From: Maylandia zebra
Lineage: Eukaryota > Chordata > Actinopteri > Cichliformes > Cichlidae
Length of the DNA: 64,000 nt
Assembly (NCBI RefSeq): GCF_041146795.1
Contig: NC_135181.1
Span: 69,501-133,500, forward strand
Reading direction: 5' to 3'
Shown: piece after piece, positions 34,680 through 44,866 of the stretch
Numbering within the stretch: position 1 is the first letter of the stretch
How the letters are laid out: every line of letters begins with the position of its first letter
The notes under the pieces: generated by a model
Told to the model about the DNA's origin: nothing
What the model saw: only the letters and a program-made list of their open reading frames with translations
Databases searched by the model: none
Position numbers and translations under genes: made by a program

Positions 34680-35715
34680 ACCCTGGCGCGATGTCCGGTC
34701 CCCTGCCGGCTCTTCCTCCAACCGCCCGCCCAACCGCTGCAGATCTTGGGCCAAATGCTGATGGACATGGCGGCGATGGCGGCTCGTCAGGCGGCCACGC
34801 AGGACCAACAGTTGGCGTTGCTTTGCCTTCAATCGGAGCAGCAGACCGCGGCTCTGGGGCAGCTGCTGGGGAATGCGGCCGCTCCGGCGCCCGCCCCTCC
34901 ACTGTCGGTGACGTTGCACCGGATGAGGGATGGGGAGGACCCGCTGGTCTTCATCGAGGCTTTCCAGGCCACGGCGGTGGCCTGTCGTTGGCCAGAGGAG
35001 GAGTGGGCCGCCCGGCTGCTGCCGCTTCTGTCGGGCGAGGCCCAGACGGCGGCACTGGGCCTGCCCCCCAGCTCGCAGGGGGTGTTTGAGGGTGTGCCGG
35101 GCGGTGCTGGATCGTCTCTCCCCGGAGGATTACCGCCGTCAATTCCGGGCCAGCAGGATGACGGGAGGGGAGCGGCCGTTTGCATGGGCTCGGCAGCTGG
35201 AGGATGCGGCAGCGAGGTGGCTGCGACCGGGCCCCTCGGCTGAGGAGGCCCGGATGCTGAACCTGGTCGTCCTCGAGCAGTTCGTGGCAACGGCTCGTTG
35301 GGTCCGCTGCCACCGCCCAGCGGATTTGACGGCGGCGGTGACGCTGCCGGAGGACCATCTGGTGGCCAACCCGGCACCCAGCCGTGAGGAGCCGCGGCGG
35401 AGCGCCTGTGTTCCGCCGCCCAGGCCACCGGCGGCGGCGTCACAGCGGAGGGACAGCAGCCCTGCAGGAACGGAGCAGGCAGCGGGGTGGAGCCCCAGGA
35501 ACCCGTTCCGGCCACTGCTTCCCGCCGGAACCCCAGTGGCCGCCGAGGTTGCCCCGGAGCCACAGGGAGCCGCACAGACGCCGGGGCCGGACTGTTGGAA
35601 GTGTGGGCGGCCGGGGCACCTGCGCCAAGAATGTCTGCTCATGGAGGTGGGGCAGGTGTTCCGTGTTGCCGGCGCTCCAGCGCCCGCCCCCGGTCCAGGA
35701 GGGACGTACCGGTAA
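34680..35715 (+). pseudogene. Gypsy gag-like region, frameshifted
   Basis: Two frames are needed. The first (about 34680-35100) carries the capsid-like stretch DPLVFIEAFQATAVACRWPE and LLPLLSGEAQTAALGLP. The second (35100-35715) continues with LSPEDYRRQFRAS and RPFAWARQLEDAA, and has the zinc knuckle CWKCGRPGHLRQEC (C-x2-C-x4-H-x4-C) at about 35599-35640, then stops at 35713-35715. The frameshift near 35090 makes the protein non-functional as it stands. Gag would package element RNA in virus-like particles. Confidence 0.75.
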
Positions 35716-36160
35716 AGTGTCAAGGGGGTATTCGCCATGCTTTGATGGACACGGGCTGCACGCAGACTCTGGTCCACCAAAGTTTGGTTCGCCCCGGGGC
35801 ATTGTTGGAGGCTGACTGGGTGGAGGTTAAATGTGTGCACGGGGATATTCACAAGTACCCGGTAGTGTCACTGTTGCTGAAATTCAGGGGCAAAACGCAT
35901 AGAGTGAAGGCAGCGGTTAGCCCGCACCTGTCGCATCCCCTTATTTTGGGTACGAATTGGCCGGGGTTCCACAGCTTACTGGGGCAGTACGCGGGGATGC
36001 GATCGCGGTCTGTGAATTTGTGTAACGTTTGCGCGGCGCTCAGCGGTGACGCGGGGTCGACCGACACTGACTCTGGGGGGGAGGAGGTGGCGGGGCCTTC
36101 CACGGAAAATCTAGCATCCCCGCCTCCCTCCATTGTAGTGACCATCTCACACAGGCCCAG
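35700..36160 (+). pseudogene. Gypsy aspartic protease region
   Basis: The frame of 35487-36236 gives the active-site motif LMDTGCTQT at about 35743 and the later PLILGTNW motif at about 35939, the pattern of a retroviral-type aspartic protease that would process the polyprotein. It is in a different frame from both gag and reverse transcriptase, the latter starting near 36164. Confidence 0.75.
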
Positions 36161-36163
36161 AGG

Positions 36164-37632
36164 GTGGATGTTGCTGCATTGCAACAGCACTTTGCTGACG
36201 TGTTCTCCCCCTTGCCCGGCCGTACTTCTCTCATAGAGCACCATGTTGAGACGCAGCCTGGCGTGACGGTGCTTTCACGGCCCTACAGGCTGCCGGAACA
36301 TATGAGGCAAGTTGTTTTCCGGGAATTGAAGGAAATGCTGAGGTTGGGAGTAATAGAAGAATCACACAGTGCTTGGTTCAGCCCCATCGTTCTTGTGGTG
36401 AAGAAGGATGGGTCTATACGGTTCTGTGTCGATTATCGCAGAGTGAATGAGGTGTCACGTTTTGATGCTTATCCCATGCCCCGGGTCGACGAGCTCCTGG
36501 AACGGTTGGGCACCGCTCGCTTTTTCACGACACTGGATTTAACCAAGGGCTACTGGCAGATTCCCTTGTCTGCAGAGTCCCGGGAAAAGACGGCCTTCTC
36601 GACTCCGTATGGGTTGTACCAATTCGTTACGCTTCCGTTCGGCTTGTTCGGGGCCCCTGCCACTTTTCAGCGCCTCATGGACCGGGTGCTGCGGCCCCAC
36701 GCTGCCTATGCTGCCGCCTATCTAGACGACGTCATCACTTACAGTGAATCAGAATCAGAATCAGAATCAGAAACTTTATTGTCATTGTCATGAGAACAAC
36801 GAAATTAAGAATGGTCCCCGATCATTGCATCAGTGACACATGGGCGGAGCATGTGCGGCGTGTGGCCGAGGTGCTGGAGTCCCTGAGGCAGGCGAGGCTC
36901 ATGGCCAACCCGAAGAAGTGTGCGGTTGGACGGAGGGAGGTACAGTATTTGGGGTACCACTTGGGGGGCGGGCAGGTGCGACCTCAAGTGGATAAGACGG
37001 CAGCGATTGCATCCTGCCCGCGTCCCAAGACGAAAAAAGAGGTGAGACGGTTTCTGGGGCTGGCCGGCTATTACCGGCGGTTCGTCCCAGGGTTCGTGGA
37101 CTTGACCAGCCCCCTAACTGATCTCACCCACAAGGGTGCCCCAGATCTGGTCCAGTGGACGGAGCGGTGCCAGGCGGCGTTTGTGCAGGTGAAGCGGGCT
37201 CTCTGTGGAGAGCCGTTGCTGTTCACACCTAACTTCTCCCTCCCTTTTTGTCTGCAGACTGACGCCTCGAGCAGAGGGCTGGGGGCCGTTTTGTCCCAGC
37301 AGGTGGGGGGAGTTGACCGGCCGGTCGTCTACATCAGCCGGAAGCTCACGGACCGCGAGTCACGGTATAGCACCGTGGAGGAGTGCCTGGCGATCTGGTG
37401 GGCGGTCGACTCCCTTCGCTACTACCTCCTGGGCCGCCCGTTCACCCTCTGCTCAGACCACGCCCCGCTGCAGTGGCTCCACCGCATGAAGGATGCCAAC
37501 GCCCGGATCACTCGGTGGTATCTGGCCCTGCAGCCCTTTAAGTTCAAGGTGATCCATAGGCCGGGCGCGCAGATGGTCGTGGCCGATTTCCTCTCCTGCT
37601 CGCGGGGGGGGGGAGTAGGTTCGGCCGGATGA
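36164..37632 (+). pseudogene. Gypsy reverse transcriptase-RNase H, interrupted
   Basis: The reverse transcriptase reads LKEMLRLGVIEESHSAWFSP, VVKKDGSIRFCVDYRRVN, FTTLDLTKGYWQIPL, PFGLFGAPATFQRLMD and the catalytic YLDDVI at about 36720-36737. It is then broken by a ~85-bp antisense LINE-tail insertion (about 36745-36829). The frame resumes with DTWAEHVRRVAEVL, the thumb (KKEVRRFLGLAGYYRRFVPG) and RNase H (QTDASSRGLGAVLSQ, TVEECLAIWWAVD, SDHAPLQWLHR), ending at HRPGAQMVVADFLSCSRGGG-type residues and stop at 37630-37632, 30 bp before the 3' LTR. Confidence 0.9.
36745..36829 (-). mobile_element. Short LINE/SINE tail in pol
   Basis: GAATCAGAATCAGAATCAG followed by AAACTTTATTGTCATTGTCA is the reverse complement of a Rex1-like 3' end. 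CAGTGA is repeated on both sides (36739-36744 and at about 36829). Without it the reading YSDTWAEHVRRV is continuous. It is younger than the Gypsy insertion. Confidence 0.8.
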
Positions 37633-37661
37633 GCCCCGGCCTCAGTCGGGCGGTGGGGATG

Positions 37662-37935
37662 TGTGGCGTGGGTGTGGTCTCTGGCCAGCTGCAGAGGAGG
37701 GGTGACGCAGTGAGCTCCCGGGGCGGCGCAGGGGCGGGTGAACAGGTGTGCTGGGATCTGACAGTGATTGTGTCTCTTTATATGTTGGCAGTGACAGTCG
37801 GAGGAGGAGGGCGGACGTGACAGCAGAGAGAGAGAGTGGGAGTGTCTGTGTCCCTGTACAAACCCACAGTGTTTAATAAAAGTTCTTCTATCGTCAAAGT
37901 CGCTCCGGCTCGTGTTTCTTGGGTCCCACGTTACA
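37662..37935 (+). repeat. Gypsy 3' LTR
   Basis: 274 bp, two differences from the 5' LTR. It is followed by the ATGTT target duplication. Confidence 0.95.
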
Positions 37936-39182
37936 ATGTTTAATAATTGAACAAGATCCGCACCTTTAACACATGCACATTCAAATTTTGGAACAGGCTC
38001 AACATTGCTGTTGTTCAATAGTTTTTATCCATTCGAAAAAGTCATTTTACCCTTATTAAAGCTCATTATGTGCTTTAGAAGGCATAGCATACATTTTCAC
38101 TGCTATGCATATGATACCCACTTTTATTGGTTAAACTGCCGGGATATCTTAGACACATAATGAGCTTTAATTTTCTGCTTCTAAGTTCAGATAAAACTGA
38201 GGTCGTTACAGACAGAACAGATGTTTAAAACCTTTGGATGCACATTTGAAATGCACTCATTCTCCTTATCAGCTGGAAACATTAAAGCCGTAAAATGATT
38301 TTTTTGAACGGATAAAAACTGTTGAACAACAGCAATGTTGAGCCTGTTCCAAAATTTGAATGTGCATGTGTTAAAGGTGCGGGTCTTGTTAAATTATTAA
38401 ACATACTTTCTTTAATTTTTTGAGCCGCAAAAACAACAACTTTTAATTTTCTTCTGCTTGAGTATCGGCCTCGGATAGCTCTACTTTATCATTGCTGAGT
38501 CAGTTGTCTGTTTGTGCTACTTTTTCAAGGAGCAGTGGATTATTGGTAAGGGTGACTTTATGTGTTCCACTTAAGTGGAAGTACTGTGGAAAGTTTAACC
38601 TTACATACATAGATCTGACAGTACAGCTTCTGAGATAACTGTTTACAAAATGTTATATTCTATCCACAAGTTCTTTGCAATTTTACATTGATAAACATTA
38701 TCCTTAACATATTTGACCCACATAAAGTACCATGGCCATCACACTGCCATTTATAATTGTTTAAATAACTCGTGTCTTAAGTCATCCCATCACACAGAAA
38801 ATAAAAAAGCCACATGGTTCACTTTTATATCACAAAATGTTAGAAATATAACTCGTTCATAACAAACTGAAAGGTTGGGAGTTTAAAATGCAAACCGGTG
38901 GAAGCAGAAGTAGAAGACTATAATGTCACAGAGCACACGGTGTCTATTATTGTGTAGACATGTATAAATATGTCACGGCGAGTGCGATGAGCCGTGTGGG
39001 AAATAAAGGAGGATCCAAAAGCAGGCACTTGTAAAGGGGTGAGGGTGGTTTATTAAATACAAAATAAATATAGACAAACAGCAAATGGAGCACGAACTAA
39101 ACTAGACTGGAAACAACTAAACTACAGAGCACAAACCTGGACAAGAATGAGAACGAGCAGAGGAGAATGACGATGGACACAG

Positions 39183-39203
39183 TGGTTGAGCACAAGCTGC
39201 TCC
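39183..39203 (+). pseudogene. 5' half of the meprin zinc-site exon
   Basis: TGGTTGAGCACAAGCTGCTC plus one C gives (x)VEHKLL up to the target octamer GCTGCTCC (39196-39203), after which hAT sequence starts. Joining it to 11361 gives [12 protein letters not shown] in frame. Astacins require HExxHxxGFxHE, so the catalytic glutamate codon GAG is AAG here. The upstream part of the exon or its acceptor is lost at the IR2 boundary. Confidence 0.75.
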
Positions 39204-40495
39204 CAGTGGCGTGTCTAGAAAATGTTTGTTAGGGGGGCCAGGTAGCGGCACAGATTTGGAGAAGGGTGGCAGATGTAATTGGCAGATAATGTTAAAAACA
39301 ATTCTACCAACCGTTAACCATAATTCAATAACCCTGTAAACCTAACAACCGAATGCGCTTTTAACTCTTATTAGAATGAGATTTTAACCACTACGGTGCA
39401 AAGTTTTTAGATACTGCGTTGATAAAGTACAAGAGATACAATCAGTCAGTGTTTATTCAGCAGTCAAGGACATCAATATTTGCATAGTATTTTTACTGAC
39501 ATGTAGTGCATATGTTTTGGGCAAAAACATTTTTGAATATTAAAATACGAACATTTTTAACATACAATTGGCAAATTAGCCAATGCCAATGCAAAACCAA
39601 TGCCTGTTAAAAAAAAAGAAGATAATCTTCTCACAAACTGGTGTTTGATTTTGAAACAGGAAAAAAGTGGGGAAACAAATGAAAAGACTAACATTTGAAT
39701 AAAACCTGAAAGCAAGTAAATACTTTCTAAGCTGCCTTATGGTAAACTTTGGTAATGTTCATGTATAAAGAACAACACTGGCTGATGATGAAATACAGTC
39801 AGCTGGCATGGTGACACTGCCAGTATTAACCTGCAGGGCTGGACTGGGACAAAAAATTGGGCATTTTGACTACAGACCGGCCCACCAGGTATTAAAGCCA
39901 TAAAGACTTTGAATGAAAACAAATCTTGTTGGTATATGTATGATTTCTATACATTTTACGTCAGATAAAAACTTTGTTCGCAAGATTCAGATAATTATTT
40001 AATAAAAGCTAAATATTTTAAATGAGAATAAAAAAGAAAAGTATTTCTTTGTGCCCCCCTCTCCCTGTTAATGCCCTACCTGGCCCCCTGGCAACACTTT
40101 GCTAGACCCGCCCCTGCATAGTTACCAGCTGTCAGCTACATAGAAAAGGATCCTGGTGTTATTTGTCTCTCAGAAACAGTTCATAACTTCAACTCATTCA
40201 TGCCACCTAAAAGGTAAACCTGTTTCTCCATCACAGCTCTGATGATTCAGTAAGGACATCTCCTGGTTTCATCTTCATGTTTCCCTCTCACCACATATCC
40301 AAACCGACATCATGACCAGCAGCTTTACAGCTGTGGCTCCAGCAAACATCAGCTGATACTAGAAACTAATATTAAATAAATTCTAACAACAGCTGATCAA
40401 GCTTAAAAGTGCTGCTGTTGTTTAGCGTGACATCCGCTGGTTTCCTCTTTCTGGCGCAAAGTGGGCGATAAACAAGAGAGACAATCAGCTGATCA
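39204..40495. mobile_element. hAT left end and nested fragments
   Basis: CAGTGGCGTGTCTAGAAAAT starts right after GCTGCTCC. At about 40098-40116 a sequence ending CTAGACCCGCCCCTG could be an inverted partner, but no GCTGCTCC follows it, so it is more likely internal or belongs to another element. GCAGGGCTGGACTGGGACAA near 39833 is the start of another common fish repeat. The remaining sequence is non-coding. Confidence 0.6.
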
Positions 40496-40868
40496 TTGAT
40501 CAGTTTCATGATTGAAGTAGCAATAGAAGAGGGAGGGGAGATAAGAGAAGAGGCAGCTGTAAAGACAGAATAACTCCAGCTTTGTGTCTTTTCCATTCTA
40601 GCTAAAGTCCGGGACAAACTGCGTCTCTTCTCAGCTCAATACGAAACGCGTAATATTTTCTCTGAATGGGGGGATGATTCCATTTTTTGAGCTGTTGGCA
40701 ACTCTACTAACTAACCTTATGAATAAAATAAAGTTCACTATCAGTAACATCATCAAAGTCAAAGTCAAAGTCAGCTTTATTGTCAATTCTGCCACATGTA
40801 CAGGACATACAGAGAATAGAAACTACGTTACTCTCAATCCCTAGATAAAATAGCAAATGAACATTTAA

Positions 40869-40952
40869 ATATCGTTAGCTTCATAGCATAAGTGCCTAAG
40901 TCATTGACTTAGTCCAATGACTTAGGCACTTATGCTATGAAGCTAACGATAT
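40869..40952. repeat. Perfect 38-bp hairpin
   Basis: 40869-40906 and 40915-40952 are exact reverse complements with an 8-base loop, in the 3' UTR of the Rex1-like LINE. It contains AGGCACTTATGCTATGAAGC. Confidence 0.9.
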
Positions 40953-41235
40953 AAGAGTGATTAAAAATGCAAGTAAAATAATTAAAAAGTAAAATTTAAA
41001 TAAATAAATACAATACAATTTTTACATATAACAAGAAAGCTATACAATATACAATATAATGAGTAAATGACATTGAGTGCAAACCAGGCAGAGTAGTGCA
41101 AATGGGCAAATAGTGCAAATGGAGATTTGGTAATGTACGGTAAGAGATAGTGTAACAACAAAGTCTTATGAGGTAGTGGCAGTCCAATGCTCCACAAAGT
41201 GACTGGTAACTGGTGCAGGCCAGTGAGTGAGTTAG

Positions 41236-41239
<4 letters not shown>

Positions 41240-41291
<52 letters not shown>
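41240..41291. repeat. (GT)n tract in LINE 3' region
   Basis: About 25 GT units. Read on the minus strand it adds a His-Thr run to the LINE ORF, so the native stop codon was probably lost. Confidence 0.9.
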
Positions 41292-41292
<1 letters not shown>

Positions 41293-43739
41293 CAGAGTTC
41301 AGTAGGACCGTGGAGGAGAGAGGGGAGAGGGGGCAGAATCGGGAGGGAGTTAAGCTTCCTGACAGCCTGATGGATGAAGCTGTCCTTCAGTCTGCTGGTC
41401 CTGGCCCGGAGACTCCGCAGTCTCCTCCCCGACGGCAGCAGCTTGAAGAAGCTTTGCATTGGGTGCGTGGGATCAGCCGCTATGCAAAGGGCTTTTTTAG
41501 TGAGACGGGTGCTGTAAATGTCCTGGAGGGAGGGGAGAGAGACACCAATGATCCTCTCTGCAGCTCTCACTATGCGTTGGAGGGTTCTATGACAGGACGC
41601 ATTGCAGGTTCCAAACCACACAGTGATGCAGCTCGACAGGATGCTCTCGATGGTGCCTCTGTAGAAAGTGTACATGATGGGGGCTGGTGCTCCTGCTCTT
41701 CTTAGTTTGTGGAGAAAGAAGAGACGCTGCTGTGATTTCTTGGCCAGTGCTGTGGTGTTGTACGTCCAAGAGAGATCCTCTGTGATGTGCACACCCAAGA
41801 ACTTGGTGCTGCTCACTCTCTCCACAGACGCTCCGTCAATGGTCAGAGGAGCATGTTGGGTGTGCATTCTCCTGAAGTCCACAACAATCTCCTTCGTCTT
41901 CTCCACATTCAGAGAGAGATTGTTGTCAGCACACCACGTGGCCAGGCGTCTCACCTCACTTCTGTAGTCGGTCTCATCCCTGTTGCTAATGAGACCCACC
42001 ACCGTTGTGTCGTCCGCAAACTTGATGAAGAGGTTGGAGCTGTATGATGGAGTGCAGTCATGGGTCAGCAGAGTGAAGAGGAGGGGGCTCAGCACACATC
42101 CCTGCGGGGCCCCCGTGTTTAAAATGATGGTGCTGGATGTATTACTGCCGACCCGTACTGCTTGAGGTCTTCCGGTGAGGAAATCCAACAGCCAGTTGCA
42201 CAGTGAGGTGTTGAGCCCCAGCTGGACCAGTTTTTGAGTGAGCTGTTGGGGGATTATGGTGTTGAATGCTGAACTGAAATCTATGAACAGCATTCGAACA
42301 TATGAGTCATTTTTGTCCAGGTGTGTGAGTGCCGAGTGGAGTGCAGTGGAGATGGCATCATCGGTTGAGCGGTTGGGCCGATACGCAAACTGGAAGGGAT
42401 CCAGGGAGGGGGGCAGGACAGTCTTGATGTGTTGCATGACTAGTCGTTCGAAGCACTTCATCAGGATGGGAGTAAGTGCAACAGGACGGTAGTCATTAAA
42501 GCAGGAGGGAGATGACTTTTTTGGAACCAGAATGATTGTGGTGGCTTTAAAACATGTGGGGACGACAGCCTGGATGAGTGATATGTTGAAGATGTCTGTG
42601 AAGACATCAGTGAGTTCCACTGCACAGTCTCTCAGTACACGACCAGGAATGTTGTCAGGACCCGGAGCTTTACGTGCATTGATCCTGCTGAGGGATCTCC
42701 TCACGCTGTCCGGGGACAGAGTCATCACCTGGTCACCAGGAGGGGGTGGGGTCTTCTGTGCAGTGGTGCTGTTTTGGACTTCAAAGCGAGCAAAGAAAGT
42801 GTTCAGCTCGTTCAGCAGGGGGATAGTGCTATCACAGGTCTGTGGTGGGGGCTTGTAATCTGTGATGGTCTGAATGCCTCGCCACAGGCTCTGTGAGTCT
42901 CTGCTGTCTTTGAAGTGATGAGATATTTTCCTGGAGTACTGTCTCTTAGCCTCTCTGATGCCACGGGAAAGGTTGGCCCTAGCTGTCCTCAGGCTCGCCT
43001 CGTCTCCATCTCTGAAGGCAACATTCCGAGCTTTCAGCAGCCTGTAGACCTCTCCTGTCATCCATGGTTTTTCCATAGCAACAGAACAGCTGTATAGAAA
43101 CTCGTCATGCTAGCTCACGCAGTATGATGTATTGTAACTGACTGTAAAAAGTCAGCACAACGAAAATAAACTCCACCTAAACTTGGTTTATATCTGACCC
43201 AGATAGACTGCAGGTCATAACTTCTTACCTGAAGTTGAATTCACCTGACACTTGGACCGGCGGCCACCTCGGGTCTCTCCTCCTGCCTCACCTTCCCTCA
43301 TCCACCTGTTGCCTCTGTGGAAGCTCCGCCATAGCCACCACCGTACAACACTTGTGTCAAGCCAGCCTCCAATTCGAGACTTGCAGTCAAGCCAGCCTCC
43401 AGTTTGTTTTACGTTCCCTGTGTATTCAAAGTATTACGGGAATGGATGTGGAAACCGGATTTCAAAATAAAAGTCAACTTCGAGTGAATTAACAGATATG
43501 TTAAGAACATAATAACATATAATTTAGGCTTCTTTTTTTTTACAAACTCTAATGTTAGATCTATATGACACAGCCTTGTACCCTAATTGTGCCCTGTCAC
43601 TATCAAGGCCATCTTATTTTGGATTTCAAAGTAAAAGCCCTGTGAATCTTCATTTTTGAACTACTCTTTCAATGACTTAATAATGCTCTTAAAAGCAAAA
43701 GTCGTATTTCCAAATACCATTTGGACTTTATATCAACAC

Positions 43740-44866
43740 TTTCCAACCACAGTCTTTTTCACAGTGATACCATATCAATATCAAGTCAGTCTGATTTTGC
43801 CTTTCATAGTAATGGCCCTTTGAAATTGCCAATATTTGACTTAATCATCTAGATCAACAGTATACAGACCCACAGTGATACCATATCAATATCAAATCAT
43901 TCTGATTTTTCTCTCAAAAATAAAAGCCTTTTAAAATTGTCCATAATTGACCTACCTTTCAGTGATTTCAAAATGCTCTAAAAAGGAAAATTCCTGTTTC
44001 CACAGGGTAATTCCACTTTAGATCAACAGTATACAGCCCCACAGTGATACCATATCAATATCAAGTCATTCTGATTATGCCTTCCAAAATAAAAGCCCTT
44101 TCAAATTGAGCATATACGACCTACTGTTTTAACGATTTCAAAATGTTCTTAAACAGAATTTTGCTATTTCCACAGGATGAATCCATATTAGATCAACAGT
44201 ATACAGACCCACAGTGATACCATATCAATATCAAGTCATTCTGATTATGCCTTCCAAACTAAAAGCCTTTTCAAATTGTCCACAATTGACCTACCTTTCA
44301 GTGATTTCAAAATGCTCTAAAATGGCAAATTCCTGTTTCCACAGCATAATTCCACTTTAGATCAACAGTATACAGACACACAGTGATACCATATCAATAT
44401 CAAATCAGTCTGATGTTGCCTTCCAAAATAAAAGACTTTTCAAATTGCCGATATACGACCTACTCTTTTAAAGAATTCAGAACACTCTAAAAATGAAAAT
44501 TGCTCTTTCCACAGGATGAATCCATGTTAGATCAAAAGTGTACAACCACACCATGGTACTATGTCAATTTCAAGTCATTCTGATTTTGCCTTCCAAAATA
44601 ATGGCCTGTTGAAAATGCCCATAACTTACCTAACTTTCAGTGATTTCAGAATGCTCTAAAAAGGAAGATTTCAGTTTCCACAGGGTAATTCCACTTTAGA
44701 TCAACAGTATACAACCTCACGATGTTACCATGTCAATTTCAAGTCAGTCTGATTTTGCTTTCCCGTAGACGACCTACTCTTTTAACGATTTCAAAATGCT
44801 CTTAAATTGAAAGATGCTGTTTCCACAGGATAATTCCACTTTAGATCAACAGTATTCAACCCGACA
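43740..44866. repeat. ~168-bp tandem array in IR3
   Basis: Six to seven units match the IR1 array, in the order of 6480-6810, then 8330-9160 of IR1, without the solo LTR. Conserved block: CACAGTGATACCATATCAAT. Confidence 0.85.

Larger units (their letters stand above)
34395..37935 (+). mobile_element. Gypsy (Ty3) LTR retrotransposon without integrase
   Basis: Identical-length 274-bp LTRs (34395-34668, 37662-37935) differ at two sites. ATGTT is duplicated (34390-34394, 37936-37940), and the uninterrupted site survives in the opposite IR2 arm. A primer-binding site (TGGTGCCGAAACCCTGG) starts at 34670 and a G-rich tract precedes the 3' LTR. Coding order is gag with a CCHC knuckle, protease, reverse transcriptase, RNase H, then directly the LTR. 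No HHCC or DDE integrase region exists anywhere in the 3.5 kb. Confidence 0.95.
33616..39180. repeat. IR2: inverted duplication with 889-bp arms
   Basis: The left arm is 33616-34394 plus 37941-38050 (889 bp in total after removing the Gypsy element). The right arm is 38292-39180 (889 bp). They are near-identical reverse complements around a ~240-bp spacer, which itself contains a short inverted pair (TTAAAGCTCATTATGTG). The arms include the last ~208 bp of the adjacent LTR, so the outer boundary does not coincide with any transposon end. Right of the right arm a meprin exon begins at once. Confidence 0.92.
40754..43074 (-). mobile_element. Rex1-like LINE with intact RT ORF
   Basis: A 614-codon minus ORF (41232-43076) runs from the region preceding the RT ([17 protein letters not shown]) through [49 protein letters not shown] and the catalytic [11 protein letters not shown] to the C-terminal [20 protein letters not shown]. 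The endonuclease is missing by 5' truncation, and the last codons read into a (CA)n repeat. The 3' end is a (CAAAGT)n tail at 40753. The opposite IR3 arm shows the empty site near 45145, so the insertion is younger than IR3. Confidence 0.92.

Noticed and set aside
34829-35575. 248-codon ORF antisense to Gypsy gag, and 237 codons at 35139-35852
   Set aside because: GC-rich coding sequence leaves the opposite strand open. The sense strand carries the CCHC knuckle and capsid motifs.
39204-40116. Complete 913-bp hAT element
   Set aside because: The ends look inverted, but the octamer GCTGCTCC is not repeated on the right (CATAGTTA follows). The true partner end is at 11352.
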